From contig DLGS01000292.1 in assembly GCA_002482815.1 (NCBI GenBank), positions 1 to 20,241 on the forward strand: a DNA stretch of 20,241 bases, in the 5' to 3' direction. The stretch comes from Bacteroidetes bacterium UBA7688 (lineage in GTDB: Bacteria > Bacteroidota > Bacteroidia > Chitinophagales > Chitinophagaceae). Both the position numbers and the translations under genes were made by a program. This document shows, one piece after another, positions 13,273 through 20,241 of the stretch. The notes under the pieces are model-generated. The model saw only the letters and a list, made by a program, of their open reading frames with translations. It was not told the DNA's origin and made no database searches. How positions within the stretch are numbered: the first letter of the stretch is position 1; each line of letters begins with the position of its first letter.

Positions 13273-13280
13273 CAAATATA
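13273..13280 (-). promoter_or_regulatory. Candidate -7 box of the DNA methyltransferase gene
   Basis: The minus strand reads TATATTTG (TAnnTTTG), about 50 bp before the ATG at 13221 and within the spacer behind the DUF421 gene. No TTTG partner is seen. It gives the methyltransferase a possible promoter of its own. Confidence 0.5.
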
Positions 13281-13305
13281 GCCGATTGAGGAAAATTACT
13301 TTACT

Positions 13306-13851
13306 TTAATGTTTCGAAATTTTTCCTTTGAGTTTGTGTTTTCTGACTATTGGCTGTTTGCTTCGTTTTTGAAAATCCTTACTTACGATGCTGATATTTC
13401 CATCTACTTCGAGCATTGCCATGTCTACTTCTGCTATGGTATTGACGCCGTGTTCGCGCACCGCTGCATTCAATTCGGATGTCGTGATTTCTGCTTTGGC
13501 GCAGTTTTGAATTTGTATTTCACCATTGTAAATGAGTAATAAAGCTTCACCTTGCAACAACTGGCTAAGCCTGGCATTTTTGTACAATAATTTTTTAAGG
13601 GTATAATTGGCAGCAAATAAGGCCGCAGCTGCAAGGAGTCCTCCTTCAAGGCTTGTATCCGGTCCGACCATTGCGTTTTGTACTGCGTTGCTGATGAGCA
13701 GAATAAAGACTAAATCAATAACAGACAATTGAGCAAGTTCTTTTTTGCCAAAAATTCTCAACGCCACAATCATGAAGACATACACCGCTAATGCCCTTAA
13801 TACGATTTCGACAAAAGGCAAATGATAGAAGGATGAAAACGTATTCTGCAT
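13306..13851 (-). CDS. DUF421 (YetF-type) membrane protein
   Basis: The 181-residue protein has three hydrophobic segments in its first half (about 14-32, 44-62, 68-86), including 'LRIFGKKELAQLSVIDLVFI', a DUF421 hallmark. A soluble tail follows with 'LIYNGEIQIQNCAKAEITTS', 'AAVREHGVNTIAEVDMAMLE' and 'VDGNISIVSK', also family features. Relatives occur in spores and stress regulons of other bacteria, but the biochemical role is not settled. The ATG at 13851 is preferred; a TTG at 13884 would begin inside the T-run of the terminator just upstream. No clear promoter was found between that terminator and the start. Confidence 0.9.
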   Translation of the reverse strand: MQNTFSSFYHLPFVEIVLRALAVYVFMIVALRIFGKKELAQLSVIDLVFILLISNAVQNAMVGPDTSLEGGLLAAAALFAANYTLKKLLYKNARLSQLLQGEALLLIYNGEIQIQNCAKAEITTSELNAAVREHGVNTIAEVDMAMLEVDGNISIVSKDFQKRSKQPIVRKHKLKGKISKH

Positions 13852-13882
13852 AGCACAATATTTATAAGCTAAAGGTAATGGC

Positions 13883-13924
13883 AAAAAAAAATACCGGAAT
13901 GTGCTTCCAACATTCCGGTATTTT
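13883..13924 (-). terminator. Rho-independent terminator of the DAHP synthase/methyltransferase unit
   Basis: On the minus strand AAAATACCGGAATGT pairs with ACATTCCGGTATTTT around a 7-base loop. A run of nine T (complement of 13883-13891) follows. It lies 21 bp after the stop of the methyltransferase gene at 13945. Confidence 0.93.
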
Positions 13925-13944
13925 ATTAAGGCGCAAAAAAAATA

Positions 13945-14739
13945 TTATAAACTTACGGTGTAGTACACACAGGTAGTTAAAAAATTACGCACATAGGGAA
14001 TGTGTTCTACAAATGCTGCCTGTTTGCGAGGTTCAAGCCCGAATTTATATTTATATATCGGGTTTATCAGGTAGTGTTGCTTGTTCACTACTTTTAAGCC
14101 TGCCTCTTTGATGTAACGTTTAAATTGGCCGATAGTGATGCTGGTGTCCCATATTTCAACCAGTGTATCAATTGTTGTTTGAGATTCGCCCATCATTTTC
14201 AACAAAGCGATATACATTCCCCTTGGCAAAATATGGTAATAAGGAAGCTTGCTGGCCAGCTTGCTAGCGCATACTTGCTGATGCCCGCCGAAAGGCATAT
14301 ACCATGGTGGAAACCCAAAAAATATTTGTCCGCCGGGGCGAAGAAACCGTGTGAGGTGAGGAATAAATTTTTGCTGTTCCGGCACATGCTCAATCACATC
14401 TTTCAGAATAATAATGTCAAAGCTATTCGCGTACTTTTCTACAAAATCATCATCATAAATATTTTTGCAAATCATTGTTGCCTGACCGGTTTCCACATAT
14501 TCTTTCAAAAGTTCTTTTGAAGATTCGATTCGTTCCGGGGACAGGTCAACACCCAGGCACTGAGATCCTCTTTTCAAAAAAGGTAACAAAACACCACCTT
14601 CAGAACAGCCGACTTCCATTACCGTTGTTGCGGCATTGATGGTATGTGTTTGTTCTATAAAAGGAAAAACATAAGACGCAGAATTTTCAGCCTGCTGATC
14701 GAATCTAACCTGGATATTTGTGTGTTGAATAAGTGCCAA
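13945..14739 (-). CDS. Class I SAM-dependent methyltransferase, TTG start
   Basis: The SAM-binding fold is clear: motif I 'TVMEVGCSEGGVLLPF' (residues 39-54), the acidic end of strand 2 'CLGVDLSPERIESSK' (D65), 'FDIIILKDVIEHVPEQQKFI' and 'LTRFLRPGGQIFFGFPPWYM'. The last is the form seen in Methyltransf_11/23 enzymes acting on small molecules or sugars. The substrate is unknown. No ATG or GTG lies between the upstream stop and motif I; the first in-frame ATG would delete the strand just before the SAM loop. The likely start is therefore TTG at 14739, 25 bp after the DAHP synthase stop. The pair forms one transcript that ends at 13883-13924. Confidence 0.85.
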   Translation of the reverse strand: MALIQHTNIQVRFDQQAENSASYVFPFIEQTHTINAATTVMEVGCSEGGVLLPFLKRGSQCLGVDLSPERIESSKELLKEYVETGQATMICKNIYDDDFVEKYANSFDIIILKDVIEHVPEQQKFIPHLTRFLRPGGQIFFGFPPWYMPFGGHQQVCASKLASKLPYYHILPRGMYIALLKMMGESQTTIDTLVEIWDTSITIGQFKRYIKEAGLKVVNKQHYLINPIYKYKFGLEPRKQAAFVEHIPYVRNFLTTCVYYTVSL

Positions 14740-14764
14740 GAGTTTGTGTTTTCTGTTTGTAAAT

Positions 14765-15841
14765 TTAAAGGTTTTGGCTGTTCTTTTTTACCGGTAGTTC
14801 CAATTGTTTTTTGATGCTCTCGTCATGGATGATTTGCCACAAGGCAGCAATATATTGTTTGTCGAGCGATTGCCGGCTGCCCTGCAGGCACCGGCTTTCA
14901 AGGATTTCGCGCCATCGCTCAGGCTGATAGGCAGTGATATTGTTTTGTCTTTTAATAACGCCCATTTGTCCGCTTATCTCCATCCTCCTGGCCAACAATT
15001 CAATTATTTCTGCATCGATATTGTCTGCTGTCTGGCGGAGATATTCAAGCTCCAGTAGTCCTGTTCCGTCTGGCGCTGACTCTTTGCGGATGATCAGATT
15101 TTTTAAAAGCGCATCCAGCTCTGCGGGGGTGATTTGCTGCGCAGCATCGGTCCAGGCTTCTTTAGGTTGAATGTGTGTTTCAATCATCAAACCATCAAAA
15201 CCAATATTCATCGCCTTTTGTGCTACTTGTGCCACCATACTTGCGTTGCCGGTAATATGGCTAGGGTCGCAAAAAATGGGCAGTCCCGGGATGCGACGGC
15301 GCAACTCCACAGGGATAATCCAATTGGGTTGATTACGAAAACCGCTGTTGGTTTTATAAGTAGAAAATCCACGGTGAATGGCCGCAACATCTTTTATGCC
15401 TGCAGTCATAATCCGCTCTATCCCCCCCTGCCATAAATCCACATCCGGATTTACCGGATTTTTTACCAATACAGGGATATCCACTCCTTTCAAGGCGTCT
15501 GCTATATGTTGTACCTGGAAAGGGTTTACTGTTGTACGTGCACCAATCCATACTGAATCGATGCCATGGTTCAAAGCAAGCTCAACATGTTCGGCTTCTG
15601 CCACTTCTATCGTTATTTTAAACCCGAATTGCTTTTTTACTTCTTGCAACCATTCCAGTGCTTCTTTCCCTTTTCCTTCAAAAGAACCCGGACGGGTTCG
15701 GGGCTTCCACACGCCGGCCCGAAATAACTGGAGGGGTAAATCCTTCATTCCTTCAGCTGTTTTCAAAACCTGCTCACGCGTTTCGGCACTACATGGTCCG
15801 GCAATAAGAAATGGTTTGTTTTCGGATATAAAAAATGACAT
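14765..15841 (-). CDS. Bifunctional DAHP synthase / chorismate mutase
   Basis: Residues 1-255 are a type I-beta 3-deoxy-7-phosphoheptulonate synthase, the entry step of the shikimate pathway: 'FLIAGPCSAE' (metal ligand C17), 'LFRAGVWKPRTRPGSFEG', 'VLVKNPVNPDVDLW', 'AAIHRGFSTY' and 'FCDPSHITGN' (H195). Residues about 265-345 are an AroQ-type chorismate mutase helix bundle: 'LRQTADNIDAEIIELLARRM', 'MGVIKRQNNITAYQPERWRE' and 'YIAALWQIIHDESIKKQ'. It turns chorismate into prephenate for phenylalanine and tyrosine. In such fusions the mutase domain also mediates feedback inhibition. There is no N-terminal ferredoxin-like or ACT domain. No other aromatic pathway gene is adjacent; the partner is a methyltransferase 25 bp downstream. 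Confidence 0.95.
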   Translation of the reverse strand: MSFFISENKPFLIAGPCSAETREQVLKTAEGMKDLPLQLFRAGVWKPRTRPGSFEGKGKEALEWLQEVKKQFGFKITIEVAEAEHVELALNHGIDSVWIGARTTVNPFQVQHIADALKGVDIPVLVKNPVNPDVDLWQGGIERIMTAGIKDVAAIHRGFSTYKTNSGFRNQPNWIIPVELRRRIPGLPIFCDPSHITGNASMVAQVAQKAMNIGFDGLMIETHIQPKEAWTDAAQQITPAELDALLKNLIIRKESAPDGTGLLELEYLRQTADNIDAEIIELLARRMEISGQMGVIKRQNNITAYQPERWREILESRCLQGSRQSLDKQYIAALWQIIHDESIKKQLELPVKKNSQNL

Positions 15842-15845
15842 AAAT

Positions 15846-15853
15846 CAAAGGTA
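15846..15853 (-). promoter_or_regulatory. Candidate -7 box of the DAHP synthase/chorismate mutase gene
   Basis: The minus strand reads TACCTTTG (TAnnTTTG) and ends only 4 bp before the ATG at 15841. A TTG stands 16 bp upstream of it (from CTTGCC), shorter than the usual spacer. If the box is used, the message would start at or very near the start codon. Confidence 0.4.
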
Positions 15854-15890
15854 GGATTAATCAAAAAGGCAAGTCGGCAAAAGCAAAAGT

Positions 15891-16328
15891 TTATAATAAT
15901 TTTTCCATTGTAAGATGGGGAATTCCTACTTCTGTAAAAACAGGGCCGTATGATCTGTAGCCCAGTTTCTCATAAAATCCCACAGCATTTTGACGGGCAT
16001 GAAGGGAGATTTTTTTAAATCCATTTTGCAAGGAGTCTCTTTCTGCTTCCAATACCAGAAGTTTGCCAATTCCGGATTTCTGAAAGGAATCATCAACGGC
16101 CATCTGGCGCAATTTTATACAATCATCACCTATGTTTTTGCACATTACACAGCCAATAACTTTTTCGTCTGACAAGGCAATGTAAATAGCATCCTCTGCA
16201 TCACTGCTGGTATCTTCGTTATATAATGAAAGGCCTAACGGTATGCGCAAAACCTTTTCGCGCAATGCAAAAACGCCCTTAAAAAGCTCGTCCTTGCTAT
16301 TTATTTTCTTTAGAATTATATCAGACAT
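15891..16328 (-). CDS. GNAT family N-acetyltransferase
   Basis: The 145-residue protein carries the acetyl-CoA-binding motif A of the family, 'LRQMAVDDSFQKSGIGKLLV' (residues 73-92, with Q/R-x-x-G-x-G as QKSGIG). It is followed by 'ISLHARQNAVGFYEKLGYRS', the usual motif B. The N-terminal 'VFALREKVLRIPLGLSL' is common in a group of small GNATs of unknown substrate. No signal peptide is present, so it acts in the cytoplasm. Its ATG begins one base after the TAA of the secreted VWA protein gene (TAA-A-ATG), so translation is probably coupled. A functional link with a secreted VWA protein is not obvious. Confidence 0.9.
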   Translation of the reverse strand: MSDIILKKINSKDELFKGVFALREKVLRIPLGLSLYNEDTSSDAEDAIYIALSDEKVIGCVMCKNIGDDCIKLRQMAVDDSFQKSGIGKLLVLEAERDSLQNGFKKISLHARQNAVGFYEKLGYRSYGPVFTEVGIPHLTMEKLL

Positions 16329-16329
16329 T

Positions 16330-18459
16330 TTATTTCAGCTCTAGCAATTTCGTTTCATTTGAAACAACATAAAACACAAGCGTTTTTTCCGGTAAGCCAG
16401 GAGCAACAGCATAATGGACTTCATATTTACCAGGTAACACTTCTACATTCTGGCTGGCAGGATTTCCGGTAATGTTCATGGCATGAAATTTCGAAAAGCG
16501 GTCGCCATGCTGATAATAAAAATTTGCTTTGCCCATAGCGTTCGTATTAGTAATCTGTATCGTTCCCGGGCGCTCAATATGGATAGTCCTGGTGAGGTCA
16601 AAACTAAGATCTAAAGAGCGGACACTTACCGGCAAGGTATTTATTTCGATATGATAATTTCCCGGAGGATAGGGCATAATGGTGTCGCAGCGTTGTTTGA
16701 CAGCAGGTTGAGGGACAAAATTTCTTTTTACGATAGCAAAATATTTATCCACGGGTTTTTTATCCTCCGCGTCGCTCCATACAAACTTCAAAGATCCGCT
16801 GCTAACGGTTATGACAATTTTGTTTTTCATATTCGGTGCAATTTCAATCGCCTTCAAAAAAGTTCTGTCACTTCCTACTACGCTAAGATTAAAACTGCCG
16901 GCCGGCACTTTAGCGGGGTCCGGATTTCCTTCCGGATTAACCGTTCTGTAAAATTGTTTTACCGGTTTGTTGGTAACAGGGTCGCTCAGTAATATCTCCG
17001 GTGTGGTAGGATAAAAAGTTCCGTTTCCATCTGTAAAATAAACTTCAACGAGTGTTTCCTGAGCCGCAGTTTTTTCAATTACATACTCGTTCTCCGTTTT
17101 CTTCACGGCCGGCTTTACGATTGGTTTTTCTGCTGGTTTAATGATGGGTTTTACTACAGGTTTCACAACCGGTGCAGTAGCGGTTGTTTCCGGCACAACG
17201 ACTGGTGGCGGAGCAATAGCCATCAACTGAAATGGAGGAACTGCAAACGTTTTTGGTTGTGGTAAAACCTGAATGATACTTTTGAAGTTTTTTTTCTTCG
17301 CGGCAACCAATGCAGGAATTGCCGTTTCTTTTTTGCGTACCAGTATTACCGGTGCAGGTGGTGTATCGCCAATGGCTGAAAGAATGAATGGCGGAACCTG
17401 CAGATATTTTGGATAGGGAGGATTATACTCAATAGTTTTAAATGTTTTGGGTTGAGTGTTGACACGCAGCGGTTTGATAATACGCTTATCGCGAACCTGC
17501 AAAATAACTTTTGGCTCTGCTACTTTATCAGGCTGTACAATTACTGTTTTCTTTGGTTCTGCCTTTGGTTTTACCGGCATAATTATGATAGTGTCCCCTT
17601 TTCTTGGCTCAGGTTTTTTGGGTTCCTCTATTGTTGTTTTGTTGGGAACTATTGTTTTTTCGCCTGTAACCGGATCTATTTTATAGGTAATTGGAATTAT
17701 AATTTCACCTGCAGGTTCACGAACTACCTTTGGTTCGGGCTTTTTTTCTTCAGGCAAAACGGAAATAACCTTCCCTGTTTTTGCACGAACAAAACCTTCT
17801 CTGTGTGCATCCACAATTTTTGAAATGACCGGGTTCATTTGTGGTTGAATGCTTACCGTAAGAAATGTGCCCAGGCATTTATACATTTCTTTGAGCGGGG
17901 CATAATCAAAATCTACCAGGCTGACAATGTATGGCCGAAAGAAAATTTTTCTGCGCAGCAAATCATTGGCGACTTTACAAATGTCGCCGCCACAACTCTC
18001 ACCTCCATCCGTTACCAAAATAATGCTGTAGGCATATTTGCTTTCATTTTCAAAATCTTCACTGGCGGCTTCTGTCAGCGAAAATGCTATTGGGGAAACA
18101 CCATAGCCATGAAGAGCTTCAAGCCTTGCTTCCATTTGGGGGCGGTTATATCTTGAAAACTTAATTTCCAGTTTGGTATCATAGCAGTTTTTTTCCTGCG
18201 ATGGATACTGGTGCCCGAAAACCCTAAGACCAAATTCAACCTCACTATTGGCTTCGCTTAAGCTGTCTATCAGACCCAGAATAAATTTTCCTGCCTGTTG
18301 AAAACGACTTTTACCATCATTCCAGTTTTCGGCCATGCTGGACGATCCGTCCAATAAAAACAATACGCGGGGCTTTTTGGACGAAGATATTTCCTGCCCT
18401 GTCACACCTACCGGAATTAATAAAATCAGCAGAGCTGCAAAACGAAATATCAGGCGCAT
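16330..18459 (-). CDS. Secreted von Willebrand factor A domain protein with a Pro/Lys-rich middle
   Basis: The 709-residue protein has a signal peptide (about 1-21, no lipobox). A VWA domain (about 30-225) carries the metal-ion site DGSSS (37-41), 'GYGVSPIAFSLTEA' (Ser in place of the usual Thr in the second loop) and 'LVTDGGES' (D151). Residues 235-455 are a low-complexity linker of KPEP, KPVVKP and PPFxL units, containing one visible internal repeat: 'QPKTF...VPPFILSAIGDTPPAPV' and 'QPKTF.VPPFQLMAIAPPPVV'. The C-terminal 250 residues look like two or three beta-sandwich modules ('PAGSFNLSVVGSD', 'PPGNYHIEINTLPVS', 'LPGKYEVHYAVAPGLP'). It probably acts in the periplasm or at the cell surface in protein binding; the partner is unknown. 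A -7 box lies at 18480-18487. The GNAT gene follows by one base. Confidence 0.9.
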   Translation of the reverse strand: MRLIFRFAALLILLIPVGVTGQEISSSKKPRVLFLLDGSSSMAENWNDGKSRFQQAGKFILGLIDSLSEANSEVEFGLRVFGHQYPSQEKNCYDTKLEIKFSRYNRPQMEARLEALHGYGVSPIAFSLTEAASEDFENESKYAYSIILVTDGGESCGGDICKVANDLLRRKIFFRPYIVSLVDFDYAPLKEMYKCLGTFLTVSIQPQMNPVISKIVDAHREGFVRAKTGKVISVLPEEKKPEPKVVREPAGEIIIPITYKIDPVTGEKTIVPNKTTIEEPKKPEPRKGDTIIIMPVKPKAEPKKTVIVQPDKVAEPKVILQVRDKRIIKPLRVNTQPKTFKTIEYNPPYPKYLQVPPFILSAIGDTPPAPVILVRKKETAIPALVAAKKKNFKSIIQVLPQPKTFAVPPFQLMAIAPPPVVVPETTATAPVVKPVVKPIIKPAEKPIVKPAVKKTENEYVIEKTAAQETLVEVYFTDGNGTFYPTTPEILLSDPVTNKPVKQFYRTVNPEGNPDPAKVPAGSFNLSVVGSDRTFLKAIEIAPNMKNKIVITVSSGSLKFVWSDAEDKKPVDKYFAIVKRNFVPQPAVKQRCDTIMPYPPGNYHIEINTLPVSVRSLDLSFDLTRTIHIERPGTIQITNTNAMGKANFYYQHGDRFSKFHAMNITGNPASQNVEVLPGKYEVHYAVAPGLPEKTLVFYVVSNETKLLELK

Positions 18460-18479
18460 TTAAGATATAAAAAGAAGTA

Positions 18480-18487
18480 CAAACTTA
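18480..18487 (-). promoter_or_regulatory. Candidate -7 box of the VWA-GNAT operon
   Basis: The minus strand reads TAAGTTTG (TAnnTTTG), 20 bp before the ATG at 18459. No TTTG partner was found at the usual distance. It lies just downstream of the terminator at 18551-18584, consistent with a new transcription unit. Confidence 0.5.
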
Positions 18488-18550
18488 GGTTTTTTATTTG
18501 GCTTAACCGAGTGCATTTGCGACCTGAGATATATAGGCCAATTCTGCCAT

Positions 18551-18584
18551 TTAAAATAAAACGGAGGCAATACAATTGCCTCCG
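18551..18584 (-). terminator. Rho-independent terminator of the pdxA-M16 peptidase operon
   Basis: On the minus strand CGGAGGCAAT pairs with ATTGCCTCCG around a 3-base loop, followed by TTTTATTTTAA. It lies 24 bp after the stop of the M16 peptidase gene at 18609. Confidence 0.88.
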
Positions 18585-18608
18585 CTAACATTAAATATTT
18601 GATCAGGA

Positions 18609-19847
18609 TTATTGCTCAGCTTTATAAAACAAGGTGTTTTCATTTTCTGGTCTGAAAACCATTCTGGCGGTTTCCAGCATTGAAGCGCTCGTAACAGATT
18701 GGTATTGATTCAATTCTTCGTTGATGAGTGCGGCGTCGCCCAGAAGTTCATAAAAAGCAAGGTTGTTGGCCCGCGATAAAATGCTCATATCTTCAAATGC
18801 AATCATGGCTTCGATTTTATTCTTGGCCTTTTGCAATTCATCTTCGGTTATACCATTTTCCACCAAAAGATCAATTTGTTCTTTCACGGCGCTGTTCGCC
18901 ATTTCGAGCGTAAAACCTTCTTTTACTTTTCCCTCTATTACCAACAATCCTGCATCCAGGCTACCGGTATGATAACAATTGATACTGCTGAAAACCTGTT
19001 GTTCTTTGACCAGGGTTTGATACAAACGGGAAGCATAACCATTGCCCATTATTTCTGTAATCAAATCGCTTTCGTGGTATCCCTTTTCCATTCTTGCCGG
19101 AATATGCCAGGCTTTATAAAGTGCATCGATAGGCACCTTACGCACCAAGGATTCTGTTCTGGCTGCTGTCTGAATGGGTTCGGTTGGTAGTTGACGAGTG
19201 TATTTTTCTCCTGGTTCTATATCGCCAAACCACTTGTTGGCTAAGGTTTTAACTTCATCAGTCGTTACGTTCCCTGCCACACATAAAATTGCATTTACAG
19301 GACGGTAATGTTTGAAGAAAAAGTTCTTTACATCATCCAGCTGAGCATCTTCTACATGTTTCAATTCTTTACCGATAGTCATCCAGCGGTAAGGATGTTG
19401 GGTATAGGCCAGTTCGCGAAGATGTTTCCAGGCATCGCCGTATGGTTTATTGATATAATGTTCTTTAAATTCTTCACAAACAACCTTTCGTTGCACATCC
19501 AGGCTTTTTTTGCTGAAGGCTAACGAAAACAGGCGGTCGCTTTCCAGCCAAAATGCCGTTTCAATATTCTGCTTAGGTAGCTGAACATAGTAGTTGGTAA
19601 TATCGTTGGTGGTGTAGGCGTTGTTTTCCCCACCAGCCATTTGCAGTGGTGTATCATACTCCGGAATATTTACAGAACCGCCAAACATCAGGTGCTCAAA
19701 CAAATGTGCAAAGCCAGTTTGCCCGGGGTTTTCGTCCCTTGCGCCCACATCATACAAAAGGTTAACTGCCACCATGGGTGTAGTCACATCCTGATGAACG
19801 ATGACGCGCAAACCATTATCAAGGGTAAATTTTTCGAATTGAATCAT
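18609..19847 (-). CDS. M16 family zinc metallopeptidase (single-unit, about 46 kDa)
   Basis: The inverted zinc motif HLFEH is at residues 48-52 (H48, H52 ligands, E51 catalytic), with the distal Glu in 'VVCEEFKEHYINKPYGD' (about 125-132). The N-terminal 'TLDNGLRVIVHQD' and 'VNLLYDVGARDENPGQTGFA' are typical. The second half contains the inactive-fold repeat with 'GNGYASRLYQTLVKEQQVFS', where Arg and Tyr position the substrate. At 412 residues it is one two-domain unit, comparable to processing-peptidase-type members that usually work as pairs. The second subunit, often adjacent in Bacteroidota, is not next to it here. There is no signal peptide, so the location is uncertain. It lies 19 bp downstream of pdxA in one operon. 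Confidence 0.94.
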   Translation of the reverse strand: MIQFEKFTLDNGLRVIVHQDVTTPMVAVNLLYDVGARDENPGQTGFAHLFEHLMFGGSVNIPEYDTPLQMAGGENNAYTTNDITNYYVQLPKQNIETAFWLESDRLFSLAFSKKSLDVQRKVVCEEFKEHYINKPYGDAWKHLRELAYTQHPYRWMTIGKELKHVEDAQLDDVKNFFFKHYRPVNAILCVAGNVTTDEVKTLANKWFGDIEPGEKYTRQLPTEPIQTAARTESLVRKVPIDALYKAWHIPARMEKGYHESDLITEIMGNGYASRLYQTLVKEQQVFSSINCYHTGSLDAGLLVIEGKVKEGFTLEMANSAVKEQIDLLVENGITEDELQKAKNKIEAMIAFEDMSILSRANNLAFYELLGDAALINEELNQYQSVTSASMLETARMVFRPENENTLFYKAEQ

Positions 19848-19866
19848 TTCTTATCCGTTAGTGTTT

Positions 19867-20241
19867 TTAATCTCTTTCTTTTTCCATTCTTCTGCGGCGC
19901 AAAGGATTTGCTGTATATTCTCCAAAGCTGTCTCTTTGGCGAACCAACTCTATAGCCTGAAAAATCGCTTCCATAAAAGAACTGTGATCGGCCAGATTTT
20001 TTCCGGCAATATCAAATGCTGTTCCATGGTCCGGAGATGTACGAACCACGGGTAAGCCTGCTGTAAAATTCACCCCTTCGCCATTGGCCAAAGTCTTGAA
20101 AGGAATAAGGCCCTGATCGTGGTACATGGCGAGAATGCCATCAAAGTTTTTATAATTTCCTTTAGCAAAAAAAGCATCGGCACTGTATGGACCATAAATC
20201 AGGTGTCCATTTTGTTGCCATTGTTCTACCAATGGTTTAAT
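19867..20241 (-). CDS. pdxA: 4-hydroxythreonine-4-phosphate dehydrogenase (3' part only)
   Basis: The visible 124 codons are the C-terminal third of PdxA, which oxidises 4-phosphohydroxy-threonine in pyridoxal phosphate synthesis. Hallmarks are 'GPYSADAFF', 'MYHDQGLIPFK' (with a metal-binding His) and 'VNFTAGLPVVRTSPDHGTAF' followed by 'DIAGK'. The frame is open to the right edge (… IKPLVEQWQQ), so the 5' part lies beyond the window; a TTG at 20232 is an internal Leu codon. The stop is 19 bp before the M16 peptidase ATG, suggesting co-transcription. Confidence 0.95.
   Translation of the reverse strand: MKPLVEQWQQNGHLIYGPYSADAFFAKGNYKNFDGILAMYHDQGLIPFKTLANGEGVNFTAGLPVVRTSPDHGTAFDIAGKNLADHSSFMEAIFQAIELVRQRDSFGEYTANPLRRRRMEKERD

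Noticed and set aside
13221..13275. Longer DNA methyltransferase starting at the TTG at 13275
   Set aside because: The codon overlaps a perfect TAnnTTTG box, and the family's NYIGSK motif normally stands at the very N-terminus, which supports the ATG at 13221.
13852..13884. Longer DUF421 protein starting at the TTG at 13884
   Set aside because: That start lies inside the T-run of the upstream terminator, and the ATG at 13851 gives the usual family N-terminus.
15842..15890. Attenuator or leader peptide controlling the DAHP synthase/chorismate mutase gene
   Set aside because: The spacer is only 49 bp, with no hairpin, no T-run and no short frame rich in aromatic codons.
1..20241. CRISPR array, insertion sequence, integrase or toxin-antitoxin pair
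   Set aside because: No regularly spaced repeats, transposase or recombinase motifs, or paired small toxin and antitoxin frames were seen. The only repeats are the short ones listed.

Overview
The window looks like chromosome from a member of the Bacteroidota, probably the family Chitinophagaceae. The evidence is a GC content that looks moderate by eye, start codons almost always ATG without Shine-Dalgarno sequences, and several upstream -7 boxes of the form TAnnTTTG, two of them paired with a TTTG -33 box. Gene content agrees: DUF6624, DUF4180, a BlaI/M56 pair, and a DAHP synthase-chorismate mutase fusion. The family assignment is inference.

Bases 1-6150 are an accessory-looking strip of small, mostly plus-strand genes. 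Several are lipoproteins or secreted proteins of unknown function, alongside DUF6624, DUF4180, DUF1579-like and dihydrofolate-reductase-like proteins. This strip shows wear. The DUF6624 gene carries one in-frame amber codon. A 39-bp repeat occurs twice, once next to a degenerate palindromic element. The last 33 bp of the DUF1579-like gene are duplicated 570 bp downstream. The left edge carries the signal peptide of one more minus-strand gene.

Bases 6174-9085 are core genes: a type I methionine aminopeptidase convergent with accA-dapA (fatty acid and lysine/peptidoglycan precursor synthesis) across a bidirectional terminator, then a tRNA-Asp(GUC) with its own promoter and terminator. A possible fossil of a GIY-YIG nuclease gene follows the tRNA.

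Bases 9250-11222 hold the most interesting unit: a BlaI/MecI-type repressor and a membrane M56 (BlaR1-like) protease whose extracytoplasmic sensor region is an N-acetylmuramoyl-L-alanine amidase domain instead of a penicillin-binding domain. The promoter fits the Bacteroidota consensus exactly and carries two near-palindromic operators. This suggests an autoregulated circuit that senses or edits the cell wall.

Bases 11240-20241 are all on the minus strand. Read in the direction of transcription they are: the 3' part of pdxA and an M16 peptidase (operon, terminator); a large von Willebrand A protein with a GNAT acetyltransferase one base downstream; a DAHP synthase-chorismate mutase and a SAM methyltransferase (terminator); a DUF421 membrane protein; an orphan adenine-specific DNA methyltransferase; and an AraC-type regulator that converges on the BlaI/M56 unit. 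No CRISPR array, transposase, integrase or rRNA gene is visible.
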